Shown: positions 44,485-53,237 of the stretch, piece by piece
Position numbering within the stretch: the stretch's first letter is position 1
How the letters are laid out: every line of letters starts with the position of its first letter
DNA from: Listeria cossartiae subsp. cossartiae
Lineage (GTDB): Bacteria; Bacillota; Bacilli; Lactobacillales; Listeriaceae
Assembly (NCBI RefSeq): GCF_014224155.1
Contig: NZ_JAASUI010000005.1
Span: forward strand, 118,219-182,218
Length of the DNA stretch: 64,000 bases
Direction: 5' to 3'
Notes under the pieces: model-generated
What the model was told of the DNA's origin: nothing
The model's input: the letters and a program-made list of their open reading frames with translations, nothing else
Databases searched by the model: none
Made by a program: the position numbers and the translations under genes

Positions 44485-44807
44485 CAAGTATTGAAATTAA
44501 ATCACCTGAAGAGTTCCAAGCTCATATTAATGGGGAAGAATTAGTATATGTAGACTATTGGAAAGATAATTGTCCTAATTGTAAAATGCTTGATCTTTCG
44601 TTTGCTGAATTCAAAAACTCTGAAATCGCAAGCAAAGTAAAAGTATTAAAAGTAAAATTAGAAGAAATGGGCGAAAACTTCTTTTTTGACCGTGATGTAC
44701 AACAAACGCCAACACTTGTACTTTACAAAGGCGGCGAAGAAATCCACCGTTTAAATGGATTTATCCCACCAAACAAAATCGAAGAAGCTGTTTCTTTAAA
44801 TGCGTAA
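44481..44807 (+). CDS. Thioredoxin-like protein of the ribonucleotide reductase operon
   Basis: A 108-residue thioredoxin-fold protein with active site DNCPNCKML (CPNC at about 32-35) in place of the standard CGPC, and the cis-proline in QQTPTLVLYKGG. It probably re-reduces the C-terminal cysteines of the alpha subunit. The ATG at 44481 follows AAGGAGTGG; it overlaps the flavodoxin stop by four bases. Last gene of the operon. Confidence 0.9.
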   Translation: MTSIEIKSPEEFQAHINGEELVYVDYWKDNCPNCKMLDLSFAEFKNSEIASKVKVLKVKLEEMGENFFFDRDVQQTPTLVLYKGGEEIHRLNGFIPPNKIEEAVSLNA

Positions 44808-44812
44808 TTGAA

Positions 44813-44857
44813 CGAGTGATAAGTCCTTACTATTAAGCGGCTTATTGCTCTTTTTTC
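44813..44857 (+). terminator. Terminator of the ribonucleotide reductase operon
   Basis: Stem GAGTGATAAG / CTTATTGCTC (two G-T pairs) followed by six T. Confidence 0.8.
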
Positions 44858-44898
44858 TATTGTTGTTTGTGATTTGATTTACAGAAGGAGTTGAGGAT

Positions 44899-45198
44899 TT
44901 GAGACAATTACAAGATGAAATTACTGCTTTTCTGAAAGAACGTGACTGGTTGGATCAGTATAATAAGCCAAAAGATTTGGCGATATCTTTGTCGCTTGAA
45001 GCAGCAGAATTACTGGAATGTTTTCAGTGGAAGCAAGATGAGGCGGCAGTGAAAGAAAACCGGGAAGCGATTTTAAAAGAAGTAGCGGATGTCATGATAT
45101 ACGCACTCCAAATCGCTGAAAGTATGGGAGCAGATGGCGAAGAGCTTGTTCGTTCAAAGCTCGCAGAAAATCGAACCAGGACATGGCCGAAAAAATAG
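44899..45198 (+). CDS. MazG-like nucleotide pyrophosphohydrolase
   Basis: A 99-residue all-alpha NTP pyrophosphohydrolase. It has the family helix pattern with metal ligands in SLEAAELLECFQW (E-x-x-E type, about 32-44) and EVADVMIYAL (E-x-x-D, about 60-69). Such small enzymes remove non-canonical or excess nucleoside triphosphates, which fits its place directly after the reductase operon. The TTG start is eight bases after AGAAGGAG. Confidence 0.87.
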   Translation: MRQLQDEITAFLKERDWLDQYNKPKDLAISLSLEAAELLECFQWKQDEAAVKENREAILKEVADVMIYALQIAESMGADGEELVRSKLAENRTRTWPKK

Positions 45199-45240
45199 AA
45201 AAAGCTGCTTTATCAGTTTAGGATAAAGCAGCTTTTTATT
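45199..45240. terminator. Bidirectional terminator
   Basis: Stem AAAAGCTGCTTTATC / GATAAAGCAGCTTTTT between convergent genes. Confidence 0.92.
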
Positions 45241-45416
45241 TAATAAGAATAAGATCGTTTACGTCTTTTTTTGGAACGAATCATTGCTAAAATTCCTGCC
45301 GCGACCAAAATAAGCGAAATGATGCAAACACCGAAACCAATAAGTCCAGTTATGCTAAACGAAAAACCAAAGCCAATCAGACCAACAAGAAGTACAACTA
45401 AGCTAGCTAATTTCAT
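45240..45416 (-). CDS. Small membrane protein (58 aa)
   Basis: A 58-residue protein, MKLASLVVLLVGLIGFGFSF..., with two hydrophobic helices (about 3-22 and 25-45) joined by a glycine turn and a very basic tail RSKKRRKRSYSY. GAAAGGAG precedes the ATG. Convergent with the MazG-like gene, sharing its terminator. No family recognised; the tail suggests a cytoplasmic C-terminus or an interaction with nucleic acid or lipid head groups. Confidence 0.7.
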   Translation of the reverse strand: MKLASLVVLLVGLIGFGFSFSITGLIGFGVCIISLILVAAGILAMIRSKKRRKRSYSY

Positions 45417-45574
45417 TTGAAAACTCCTTTCAGAAATCTTATCTCTATTATAAAGGAATAACTTGAAAAAAATAAGCCTTTAAAGAGAAAAAAATTTTAA
45501 AGATGAAAGGCATTGATAGAGCATCAGTTCGCATAATTTCGAAATAGTCAAGACTGCAAAGGAAAAAAATTATC

Positions 45575-45583
45575 TGTTATAGT
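45575..45583 (+). promoter_or_regulatory. Extended -10 promoter of the second MazG-like gene
   Basis: TG (45575-45576), one base, TATAGT (45578-45583), 32 bases before the ATG; no good -35. Confidence 0.45.
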
Positions 45584-45614
45584 AAGAAAGTGAGAGAGGC
45601 AAGGAGGACAACAC

Positions 45615-45932
45615 ATGGATTTTAAAGAGTATCAAGTTTTAGCGAATAGAACTGCAGCAACACATGAACAGGCATTAACGAATTACGGACTTGGAATAGC
45701 TGGAGAAGCCGGTGAAGTTGCTGATTTGATTAAGAAATATGCTTTTCATGGACACGATTTAGATAAAGATGCGTTGACGAAAGAATTAGGAGATGTTCTT
45801 TGGTACGTATCGCAAATTGCTAAATGGGCCGACATAAGCATGGAAACCGTTGCCGAATTAAATATCGAAAAATTAAAACGCCGCTATCCACAAGGTTTTT
45901 CAGCGGAACGTAGCAAACTGCATATCGATTAA
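45615..45932 (+). CDS. MazG-like nucleotide pyrophosphohydrolase
   Basis: A 105-residue all-alpha pyrophosphohydrolase of the MazG-like type, different from the one at 44899. Metal-site helices are GIAGEAGEVADLIKKYAFHGHD (E-x-x-E, about 28-49) and ELGDVLWYVSQIAKW (E-x-x-D, about 57-71). Probably a house-cleaning enzyme for nucleotide pools. Good ribosome site AAGGAGG; own promoter and terminator. Confidence 0.88.
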   Translation: MDFKEYQVLANRTAATHEQALTNYGLGIAGEAGEVADLIKKYAFHGHDLDKDALTKELGDVLWYVSQIAKWADISMETVAELNIEKLKRRYPQGFSAERSKLHID

Positions 45933-45979
45933 AAAAACGTTTGTATTTAAGGAAAGTTCTTAAATACAAACGTTTTTAG
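45932..45979. terminator. Bidirectional terminator
   Basis: Long stem AAAACGTTTGTATTTAAG / CTTAAATACAAACGTTTT between convergent genes. Confidence 0.94.
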
Positions 45980-46617
45980 TCTTTTAATGAGCTAGAAAAC
46001 TTGCTAAATAGTGTATAAATGACATATTGGATAATCGAGAAGTAAAATACGAAGTTCCAGAATGGCCAGTGAAAAACACTAAACATAATTTGGATGGATT
46101 CGACTGGTTGCGTAAGTAAATGAATCGAATGCAAGCGTGAAAATCTGCCAATATAAATCGCATAGCTCGATAACAAGATTAAACCAATTAATAGTAGCTG
46201 GTAACTTAACCAACTCGTCCAATTAAATCGTCTTCTTATTTCCGCAAGCATTTTTGCAAAGGACCAGAAGCCAATAAATAATCCAAAGAATACACCAACG
46301 ATAATATAAGTGAAATGACGCCACAACCATGGTGATGTGGAAAGTATTCCTTCTGCCCCGTAAATCTCTAAGCGCTGTAAATGCAGCAAATCAGTTAGAA
46401 GATAAGGCGCATTTGGAAAAAATACTAGCCAAACGATACCAAGTGGCCAAAAAATCCACCATACGCGAGGTTTCTTTGTGAGGAATACAGCTATTTCGAA
46501 AGGTATATAAGCAAGCCCAACATTTAAAATTAAAAAAGTATACGTATCTGCAGTAAAATGTAAAACAAGAAAATATCCGAGTAAAAAAGCTCGGCAAGTC
46601 CAAATTGCTTTCGTCAT
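45976..46617 (-). CDS. DUF1361 membrane protein
   Basis: A 213-residue integral membrane protein with six to seven helices. The pattern of PNAPYLLTDLLHL (about 66-78) after two to three helices, and RFNWTSWLSYQLLLIGLILLSSYAIYIGRFSRLHS in the middle, is that of the DUF1361 family, unknown function. Good GAGGTGA ribosome site. It follows the YeiH-type exporter gene on the same strand after 55 bases and may be cotranscribed. Confidence 0.85.
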   Translation of the reverse strand: MTKAIWTCRAFLLGYFLVLHFTADTYTFLILNVGLAYIPFEIAVFLTKKPRVWWIFWPLGIVWLVFFPNAPYLLTDLLHLQRLEIYGAEGILSTSPWLWRHFTYIIVGVFFGLFIGFWSFAKMLAEIRRRFNWTSWLSYQLLLIGLILLSSYAIYIGRFSRLHSIHLLTQPVESIQIMFSVFHWPFWNFVFYFSIIQYVIYTLFSKFSSSLKD

Positions 46618-46672
46618 GTAATCGTCACCTCGTGCTTGCTATTGTATCACAATTTGAGTTGCCGAGGATAAC

Positions 46673-47680
46673 TTATCCTGCTAAATGAAACAAAAGTACT
46701 AAAGTAAGACCAAAAGCAGAAAGCAAGATCGAACCAATAAACGCAGCCACAAAAGGTTTTCCGCCCATTTTTCCAAAAGAAGGTAAGTGGACGTTTAAAC
46801 CAAGTCCGCCCATTGACATAGCAATAAGGAAATAGGCACAGACAACGAGGAAGTTCGTGATTGATGTAGGAATAATGCCCAAACTATTGATAGCACTGGT
46901 AGCTAAAAAGCCGAAAATAAACCATGGCACGGGAAGTTCTGCCCATGAAAAACGATTTTTCGTTCCAACATTTACCATTTTTGCAACGACGAAGCAGACT
47001 GGAACAAGTAGTGCTACGCGAGTTAATTTGACGATAACGGCCATATCAACAGCGGAAGTTCCGCCTGGATCTGCTGCGGCAATCACGTGCGCGATTTCAT
47101 GAAGCGTAGCCCCTGCAAAAATACCATAACCATCTGGTCCAAGTGGCAAAATGGGATAAATTAACGTATAAACAATCGTAAAAATAGTTCCGAGTAGCGC
47201 GATAATCGTAGCAGCTACGGCAGTTTGATTGTTGTCAGCTTTTACTTGTGGTGAAATCGCGACTACAGCTGCAGCCCCGCAAATCCCTGTGCCACAAGCG
47301 ACTAGAATCGCCAGTTTTTTATCCACGCCAAAAAGTTTTGCCAAAAAATAAACGACCGTAATCCCAAAACTAAGACATAAGGCAGCGATTAGGAATACGC
47401 GCCAACCAGCATCATAAATATCAACTAAATTCAGCCGAAAACCAAGTAAAATAATCCCGGCACGAAGAATCACTTTGTTGGAAAATTGAATGCCGGTAAA
47501 CCATTGATCTGGAACCGGAAAAAGGGCGCGAATGATAATACCGATTAAAATAGCCGTAACAAGTTGCCCGAGAATCATTAGAAATGGTAATTTTGCTAAA
47601 AAATAAGATAGGGTAGCGATACAGAACGTAAGCGCAATACCATACCAAAAAGTCTTCGTTTTAAATAAAATTTGACTCAT
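46673..47680 (-). CDS. YeiH-family putative sulfate exporter
   Basis: A 335-residue membrane protein of the UPF0324/YeiH family with about ten helices. Conserved segments include [40 protein letters not shown] and [16 protein letters not shown] chose the second ATG (47680), six bases after AAAGGGGG; the ATG at 47686 touches the ribosome site. It is divergent from a LysR-type regulator, the same arrangement as YeiE-YeiH in enterobacteria, where the exporter is linked to sulfite/sulfate. Substrate assignment is by family only. Confidence 0.87.
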   Translation of the reverse strand: MSQILFKTKTFWYGIALTFCIATLSYFLAKLPFLMILGQLVTAILIGIIIRALFPVPDQWFTGIQFSNKVILRAGIILLGFRLNLVDIYDAGWRVFLIAALCLSFGITVVYFLAKLFGVDKKLAILVACGTGICGAAAVVAISPQVKADNNQTAVAATIIALLGTIFTIVYTLIYPILPLGPDGYGIFAGATLHEIAHVIAAADPGGTSAVDMAVIVKLTRVALLVPVCFVVAKMVNVGTKNRFSWAELPVPWFIFGFLATSAINSLGIIPTSITNFLVVCAYFLIAMSMGGLGLNVHLPSFGKMGGKPFVAAFIGSILLSAFGLTLVLLFHLAG

Positions 47681-47786
47681 GTTCATCCCCCTTTCTTCTA
47701 TGCTTTTACTTTACCATTTCTGATTTTATTAGTAAAATTTATATTAATTATATTATTGATAAGAAATTTTTATGGAGGGGTTTCAA

Positions 47787-48641
47787 ATGGATGAGGCTTT
47801 AAGAACGTATATCCGTGTGGTGGAATTGCAGAGTTTTACAAAAGCAGCTGAAGAATTACACATTTCTCAACCGGCAGTATCTTTGCAATTAAAGAAGTTA
47901 GAAGAGACTTACGAAACGGAGCTTATATACCGGCAAGCGAAAAAGTTTATTTTAACAGCTACGGGAGAAATGCTCTACCACCGGGCAAAACAATTAGAAG
48001 GTTTGTATAAACAAGTGGAGGATGAAATTAGTTTGTATCACCACCATTTAAAAGGGCGATTGCGGATTGGTGCAAGTTTTACGATAGGGGAGTATTATTT
48101 GCCGGCGCTGATTACAAAATTTCATGCGCGTTATCCAGATATTACCATCGAGTTAATTGTTGAAAATACAGCTAAAATTGCCGATAAAGTCGAACTACTT
48201 CAAGTGGATACGGGGCTTATCGAGGGGCAAGTGAGCAAGAAAGATTTGGCGATAAGTGCTTTTGCGAATGACGAAATGTGCATTGTTGGACGGGCAGATG
48301 GTTCACTTGCAGAAATCGAGCAAGGCGCTACTTGGATTGCGCGAGAAGAAGGTTCCGGAACGCGTGAATATTTGGATCATGTATTGAGTACAAGTGGCTG
48401 GAATGTTACTGAAAAAGTTGTTGCTTGGAGCAATATGGCGGTCAAACAAATGGTGCTTGAAGGCATGGGGTATACGGTTATTTCAAGATGTGTCGTTAAA
48501 ACAGAAATTGCAGAAGGGAAATTACGCGTTTTTAATGAGGCCGGCAGCTTGATGCGTAAATTTTCAGTATTGAAAAATAAACAAAGACTGGAAAATCGGA
48601 TTGCGGAAACCTTTTTAACATTTTTAAAGGAAAATCAGTAA
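47787..48641 (+). CDS. LysR-family transcriptional regulator
   Basis: A 284-residue regulator with the N-terminal LysR winged helix (about 1-60; SFTKAAEELHISQPAVSLQLKKLEETYETELIYR) and a C-terminal co-inducer domain (about 88-280), related to CysL/YeiE. It probably controls the divergent exporter gene. The short AT-rich space between them (47687-47771) would hold the operator. ATG at 47787 after GGAGGGG; the ATG at 47772 contains the ribosome site and is not the start. Confidence 0.9.
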   Translation: MDEALRTYIRVVELQSFTKAAEELHISQPAVSLQLKKLEETYETELIYRQAKKFILTATGEMLYHRAKQLEGLYKQVEDEISLYHHHLKGRLRIGASFTIGEYYLPALITKFHARYPDITIELIVENTAKIADKVELLQVDTGLIEGQVSKKDLAISAFANDEMCIVGRADGSLAEIEQGATWIAREEGSGTREYLDHVLSTSGWNVTEKVVAWSNMAVKQMVLEGMGYTVISRCVVKTEIAEGKLRVFNEAGSLMRKFSVLKNKQRLENRIAETFLTFLKENQ

Positions 48642-48675
48642 ATAAAACTAGCTTTTTAACAGGGGAGTGATTACA

Positions 48676-48696
48676 ATGAGGAAGAATACATTTTAG
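48676..48696 (+). CDS. Six-codon leader frame
   Basis: ATG AGG AAG AAT ACA TTT TAG (MRKNTF) follows AGGGGAG at a normal distance, and its stop is two bases before the ribosome site AAGGGGAG of the next gene. It is either a real translated leader or a remnant start. No regulatory amino-acid run is present. Confidence 0.3.
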   Translation: MRKNTF

Positions 48697-48709
48697 AAGG
48701 GGAGAAGTA

Positions 48710-49726
48710 ATGAAAGAATATTTTATAGATCGTTCCTATAAGGCTTCTATGGGGATTGCGAATGCGGTTCTTGTAACGCTGGGGATTGGGCTTCTTTTGC
48801 AAACAATTGGGCAGATGACAGGGATTTCGTTTCTTGTAACGGTTGGCGCGATTGGCAAGACGATGCTTATTCCGGGAATTGGTGTTGGTATTGCAATGTG
48901 TTTGCACGCGAATACGCTTGTGACGATAAGTGCGGCTGCATCTGCTGTTATTGGAGGCGGGGCGGTAGTGACTTTGGCTGGTGGTGGCGTTGGTATTACT
49001 AGCGGAGAGCCGGTTGGTGCTATTTTGGCCGTTATTGTGGCGGTTTGGACTGGGAAACGGGTTACTGGCAAGACGAAATTTGATATGATTTTAATTCCAG
49101 GTGTTTCACTTTTGGCAGGCGGACTGAGTGGTATTTTATTTGCAAAAATTATGGCACCGATTTTAGCTTCTGTAAGTCTTGGGATTAGTTCATTAATTGG
49201 TGGTTCGCCGCTGATTTCATCGATGGTTATTGCTTTTGTGTTTGGATTACTTATTCTTAGTCCGGCTTCATCTGCTGCGCTCGCGATTGCGCTTCAACTT
49301 GATCCAACAGCAAGTGCTGCGGCATTGATTGGTTGCTCGGTACAATTCGTGTCATTCGCGGTGTTAAGTTATCGGGATAATAACTGGGGTGCGTTTTTTG
49401 CCCAACTTATCTGTACGCCGAAATTACAAACACCTAATATTATTAGAAAACCTAGTTTAATGTTAGTACCGTTACTGACGACGCTGATTGCTGGACCTCT
49501 TGGCGTGATGGTATTTCATATTCAAGCCGCTAGTGAAGTTGCAGGTCTCGGCTTATGCGCCTTTGTTGCACCACTTTATTTAATAGCAAATTACGGATTC
49601 AGCACACTTGCTGCTTTTATTTTGGTAGCAGTTGTCTTGCCAGGTGTTATTGCACTTATTGTCAGACCAATTCTACTTAAAAAGGAACGCCTCAAAACAG
49701 GTGATTTAACGATTGAATTGCAGTAG
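48710..49726 (+). CDS. PTS EIIC-type membrane protein (PfoR-like)
   Basis: A 338-residue protein with about ten helices, very rich in glycine, alanine and isoleucine. It matches the PTS EIIC type 2 group that includes the clostridial PfoR protein: glycine-rich ASAVIGGGAVVTLAGGGVGITSGEPVGA (about 78-105) and the LISSMVIAFVFGLLILSPASSAALAIAL block. No EIIA or EIIB lies nearby, so it may be a regulator or a non-PTS transporter. It follows the LysR gene by 68 bases on the same strand. Confidence 0.82.
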   Translation: MKEYFIDRSYKASMGIANAVLVTLGIGLLLQTIGQMTGISFLVTVGAIGKTMLIPGIGVGIAMCLHANTLVTISAAASAVIGGGAVVTLAGGGVGITSGEPVGAILAVIVAVWTGKRVTGKTKFDMILIPGVSLLAGGLSGILFAKIMAPILASVSLGISSLIGGSPLISSMVIAFVFGLLILSPASSAALAIALQLDPTASAAALIGCSVQFVSFAVLSYRDNNWGAFFAQLICTPKLQTPNIIRKPSLMLVPLLTTLIAGPLGVMVFHIQAASEVAGLGLCAFVAPLYLIANYGFSTLAAFILVAVVLPGVIALIVRPILLKKERLKTGDLTIELQ

Positions 49727-49732
49727 AACAGT

Positions 49733-49764
49733 ATAAAAGTAGGGCTTTTAGGCTCTACTTTTTA
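49733..49764 (+). terminator. Terminator of the EIIC-like gene
   Basis: Stem AAAAGTAGGGC / GCTCTACTTTTT. Confidence 0.85.
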
Positions 49765-49839
49765 TATTGGAATTTTAGATAAGCTTATGCTATGATTTAT
49801 TGTGATGACAATAATACAATTAGAGAGGGAAGACTAAAA

Positions 49840-50574
49840 ATGGTTAGAAAGTTGAATAAGATGAATGACGCGTCCCCACTCTATGCACAAATAGCGGATG
49901 ATTTACGCGGGAAAATTCAATCAGAAATTTGGCAAGCCGGGGATAAAATTCCACCCGAGCTTGATTTATGTGAGCTATACAATGTCAGCAGAATTACCGT
50001 ACGAAAAGCAATAGATGAGCTCGTTCGCGAAAATTTGCTATATAGAGAACGCGCGAAAGGAACCTTTGTGCGCGACTGGGAAGAACCAGAAGATGAGCAT
50101 TTTACGTTAGTGCGTAGTTTTACGAATGAAATGAAAGAACTTGGGAAAAAAGCGGCGACATTGCATGCAGAAGTTGAAGTAATACAAGCGGATAAAAAAA
50201 TTGCGATGCAGCTGGGGTTAACCGTTGGGGATAAAGTTTTACAAATTAAACGTTTGCGCGGAACAGCAGATCTTGCTTTTGCTCTTTTTGTTAGTGTGAT
50301 ACCGTTTAACCAAGATTATTCGCTTAAAGCAGAAGATTATTACGGTTCTTTTTATGAATATTTGAAAGGATTTGGTATTGTCGTTAATCAAGAGAAGGAA
50401 TATATCGAAGCGATGTTGCCCAACCGTGAAGTTCAGGATGCTCTTGCAATCGATAAACAGGAGCCAATTTTAAAAAGAGTACGGATGACGAAACAAAAAG
50501 AAAGTGATTTTAGAGAATACAGCGAATGCTTTTATGTAGGAAAGCATTATCGATATTATATTGATTTTGAATAA
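49840..50574 (+). CDS. GntR-family regulator (HutC/UTRA type)
   Basis: A 244-residue regulator with the GntR winged helix (about 10-78; SPLYAQIADDLRGKIQSEIWQAGDKIPPELDLCELYNVSRITVRKAIDELVRENLLYRERAKGTFV) and the UTRA effector domain (about 95-240), which usually binds a phosphosugar. The convergent neighbour is a mannose-6-phosphate isomerase, so a mannose or hexosamine phosphate is a reasonable guess. ATG at 49840 after AGAGGGA; the longer upstream frame has no ribosome site. Confidence 0.9.
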   Translation: MVRKLNKMNDASPLYAQIADDLRGKIQSEIWQAGDKIPPELDLCELYNVSRITVRKAIDELVRENLLYRERAKGTFVRDWEEPEDEHFTLVRSFTNEMKELGKKAATLHAEVEVIQADKKIAMQLGLTVGDKVLQIKRLRGTADLAFALFVSVIPFNQDYSLKAEDYYGSFYEYLKGFGIVVNQEKEYIEAMLPNREVQDALAIDKQEPILKRVRMTKQKESDFREYSECFYVGKHYRYYIDFE

Positions 50575-50615
50575 AAAGAAGCCTATCAACATTTGAATTG
50601 ATAGGCTTCTTATTT
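50575..50615. terminator. Bidirectional terminator
   Basis: Stem AAGAAGCCTATCAA / TTGATAGGCTTCTT between convergent genes. Confidence 0.93.
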
Positions 50616-52358
50616 CTATAGATTACGTACAAATGCTTGAATAACAGCAACTTCTTCACGATCGCTTGTATTTCTAATTTGATAAGTTCCAATAATCGCA
50701 GGAACGATAAATGTTTCTCCGTAATGTACTTCAAATGGTGCAAAGGAGTCATCGATACTTTCAACCATAGCGCTTGTTCCTTCTACCAAATTGAGCATAT
50801 TGACACTTTCATTTGTGTGGACGGTAACTGTTTCTTTAAACCAGTGGCGGTGGGTTTCGATAAATTCTAATTCATGCAAACCAGTGCGCTCTACTTTTGA
50901 AGTATTATCTTCGTGTAAAGTTTCAAATTGGTTTATTAAATTCTCTTTTACCCAGTTTGTGTCGCGGTCAAGTTGTAAGTTTTCTTTGCCGTGCGCTAAA
51001 TGAACGGGGCGGGGCATGCCGTCGAGGCCTGTTCGTTCCCAGTCCCACAGTTTAAACGTGAAAATATAAGGAGTTGCGCTAATTTCTAAAACAACGGTGC
51101 TTGGGCCGCCGCAATGAATTGTTCCAGCAGGGATTAAGATGTGGTCGTGTTTTTTTACAGGGAAAACGTTAATATATTTTTCATCAGGAAAACGGTAATT
51201 TCCTTCAGCGGCTTTTTCTAAATCGGTCATAATCGCTTCTTTTGTTGTGCCTTCTTTTGTTCCAAGGTAAACAGTGGAATCGTTATCTGCTTCTAAAATA
51301 TAGTAACTTTCATCTTGTGTATAATGAATGCCGAACTTATCTTGCGCATATTCTACTAAAGGATGGACTTGCAGACTCAAATTGCCCCCGCCAACAGTAT
51401 CGAGATAGTCGAAACGAATCGGGAATTCTGTACCGAAACGACTATGCACTTTTGGTCCAAGCAATTCATTTGGAAAATGGTTGACTACGTTGGTGGAAGG
51501 GACTTCAATTCGAATATCTCCAAAACGCATATATAGACTATTTTCTTCGGGAACGCCGTCAAATGCCCAACCGTAATTGTCGGCAGCTGGATCAAGTCCA
51601 AAATTATGTTTCATCCACTGGCCGCCCCAAACACTTGCATCGAAGTAAGGGACTACTCTAAATGGGGCTTTGGAAACTTGTTTTAAGCCATTTCGATAAT
51701 CTTCTCCGCGTACCATTTTGGGTTCATTTTTTTTATTTGTATCAAGTAAGAAGTCTACTTGTTGATAGAGTTTTTTCTTTTGACGATCAGCCATACGCCA
51801 TTCAAAGAAATAGCCACGTTTAAATTTACGAAGTGCATCTTCATCTGTATTGTTTGCTTTCCAATTAGGCTTATTCTCTCCGCGGTAACGGCACTGGATT
51901 TCCCAACGTGCTAAATCGGCATAAATTAGGATGTCAGGGTTTGGAGCTATTACGGTTGCTCCCGTTCCATAAACAATGGTGAGTCCTTTACTAGCAGCAA
52001 TTTCAGCTTGGATTTTTGCGAGTTTTTCTTTTGGATAAAATTCGCTCACTTCATAATGGGACATAATACCAAACACCCGGTCATCTGTTAAATGAGCTTG
52101 AATCATTCTGGTAACTTCTTCATTATTTAATGCCCATTCATCCGCGAAGATAGCGTTCTCGACGGGTAATAACGGTAGTAGTTCGGAAGCAATTTCTTCA
52201 TTTCTCGTTCCTGGATAGCATTCAATGGCAATAATCAATTTTTCTTGTTTCTTTTTTTCAATGGCAGCTCGTAACTCCGCAGCAATATCTTTGTAACCCG
52301 CCCAAGCACCATCAAATTGGTGGATATTCACTTCGGGTGCTAAATCGTACGTGGTCAA
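50616..52358 (-). CDS. Class I mannose-6-phosphate isomerase, long form
   Basis: A 580-residue protein, about twice the length of the short Gram-positive ManA. The C-terminal half (about 255-580) is the isomerase cupin: LSLQVHP (Q and H ligands), DESYYILEA (E) and GTIHCGGPS (H) form the zinc site, with WDWERTGLDGMPRPVH after it. The N-terminal 240 residues have a separate fold (KLIIAIECYPGTRNEEI, DILIYADLARWEIQCRYRGE) resembling a kinase-like nucleotide fold without a clear P-loop. Start TTG at 52358, eight bases after AGGAG; the GTG at 52367 overlaps that site. Confidence 0.85.
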   Translation of the reverse strand: MTTYDLAPEVNIHQFDGAWAGYKDIAAELRAAIEKKKQEKLIIAIECYPGTRNEEIASELLPLLPVENAIFADEWALNNEEVTRMIQAHLTDDRVFGIMSHYEVSEFYPKEKLAKIQAEIAASKGLTIVYGTGATVIAPNPDILIYADLARWEIQCRYRGENKPNWKANNTDEDALRKFKRGYFFEWRMADRQKKKLYQQVDFLLDTNKKNEPKMVRGEDYRNGLKQVSKAPFRVVPYFDASVWGGQWMKHNFGLDPAADNYGWAFDGVPEENSLYMRFGDIRIEVPSTNVVNHFPNELLGPKVHSRFGTEFPIRFDYLDTVGGGNLSLQVHPLVEYAQDKFGIHYTQDESYYILEADNDSTVYLGTKEGTTKEAIMTDLEKAAEGNYRFPDEKYINVFPVKKHDHILIPAGTIHCGGPSTVVLEISATPYIFTFKLWDWERTGLDGMPRPVHLAHGKENLQLDRDTNWVKENLINQFETLHEDNTSKVERTGLHELEFIETHRHWFKETVTVHTNESVNMLNLVEGTSAMVESIDDSFAPFEVHYGETFIVPAIIGTYQIRNTSDREEVAVIQAFVRNL

Positions 52359-52385
52359 AACGATCACTCCTTGTTTATATTGTTA

Positions 52386-52455
52386 TTACAATATAAATAT
52401 AACATTGTAAATCTCATTTGTCATTACAATCTATTGTCTATTTTTGTTATAACAA
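52386..52455. promoter_or_regulatory. Cluster of ATTGT/ACAAT inverted repeats between divergent genes
   Basis: TTACAAT (52386-52392) with ATTGTAA (52404-52410), then TTACAAT (52424-52430) with ATTGT (52433-52437), and the perfect palindrome TTGTTATAACAA (52444-52455). These look like operators for one or both of the divergent genes; the GntR protein at 49840 or the winged-helix protein at 52572 are candidate binders. Confidence 0.55.
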
Positions 52456-52571
52456 TACAAGGGCTTTTGTAACGTAATGGACACATTTTTTTAGGAAAAG
52501 CCATATCTATATGAAATTTTTTCGTGTAAAATATAACATTGAAAGCAATAAAATTTAAAGAGGTTCAAATT

Positions 52572-53237
52572 ATGGAAAAAAGTGGATTTGTTGCAGATCC
52601 GATTTACGGAGAAATCAAGAATGAGATAATGGCTAACACTTTGGAAAGTGGCGAGAAAGTGGATATAGACGACATCATGAAACGATTTCAGGTCAGCAAA
52701 CGAGTAGCTTTTAGTGCGCTTCATTGTTTACATAAAAGTGGTATATTATGCAAAAACAGCGGAGGAAATGGTTTTTCAGTTGCAGTGAATAGTGAAGCCC
52801 AGCATCGCGAAAAATCACGAGTAAAGTTAGCTTTTTTTCATCTGAATTATGCGGTACAGAAACTACAAGAACAAGACGCAGAAATTTGCGCAACATGCCT
52901 TCGTAAAGAGCTAGTATATATCAAACTGGCTGTTGCGGAACAAGATACAGATGTATTTATTAATCATGTGAAAAACTTTTATGCTTGTATGATTCACTAT
53001 ACTGAAATGCCGGCGATGGAGAAAAATATCGATATTCTTAGCCAAACGCTGCGAAATATGAAAAACATGAATGAAAAGCCGCTTTTTGAAGATTTTACGA
53101 TGGACGTGACAGAGACCTTAGAGGAATTAGTGACACATCTAGAAGCAAAAGAATTTGAAAAATGCCACTTGGTCATTCAAAGATTTTACGATAAAAATAT
53201 TTCAATCTTTTTTTCAGAATCAAAAAACCCCGTATGA
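52572..53237 (+). CDS. Winged-helix (GntR-like) protein with C-terminal FCD-like helices
   Basis: A 221-residue protein. The N-terminus (about 5-75; IYGEIKNEIMANTLESGEKVDIDDIMKRFQVSKRVAFSALHCLHKSGILCKNSGGNGFSV) is a GntR-style winged helix. The rest is helical and resembles a shortened FCD effector domain but lacks its clear metal-binding histidine set. ATG at 52572 after AAAGAGG. Divergent from the isomerase gene and followed by a bidirectional terminator shared with Rli47. By recall lmo2142; function unknown. Confidence 0.78.
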   Translation: MEKSGFVADPIYGEIKNEIMANTLESGEKVDIDDIMKRFQVSKRVAFSALHCLHKSGILCKNSGGNGFSVAVNSEAQHREKSRVKLAFFHLNYAVQKLQEQDAEICATCLRKELVYIKLAVAEQDTDVFINHVKNFYACMIHYTEMPAMEKNIDILSQTLRNMKNMNEKPLFEDFTMDVTETLEELVTHLEAKEFEKCHLVIQRFYDKNISIFFSESKNPV

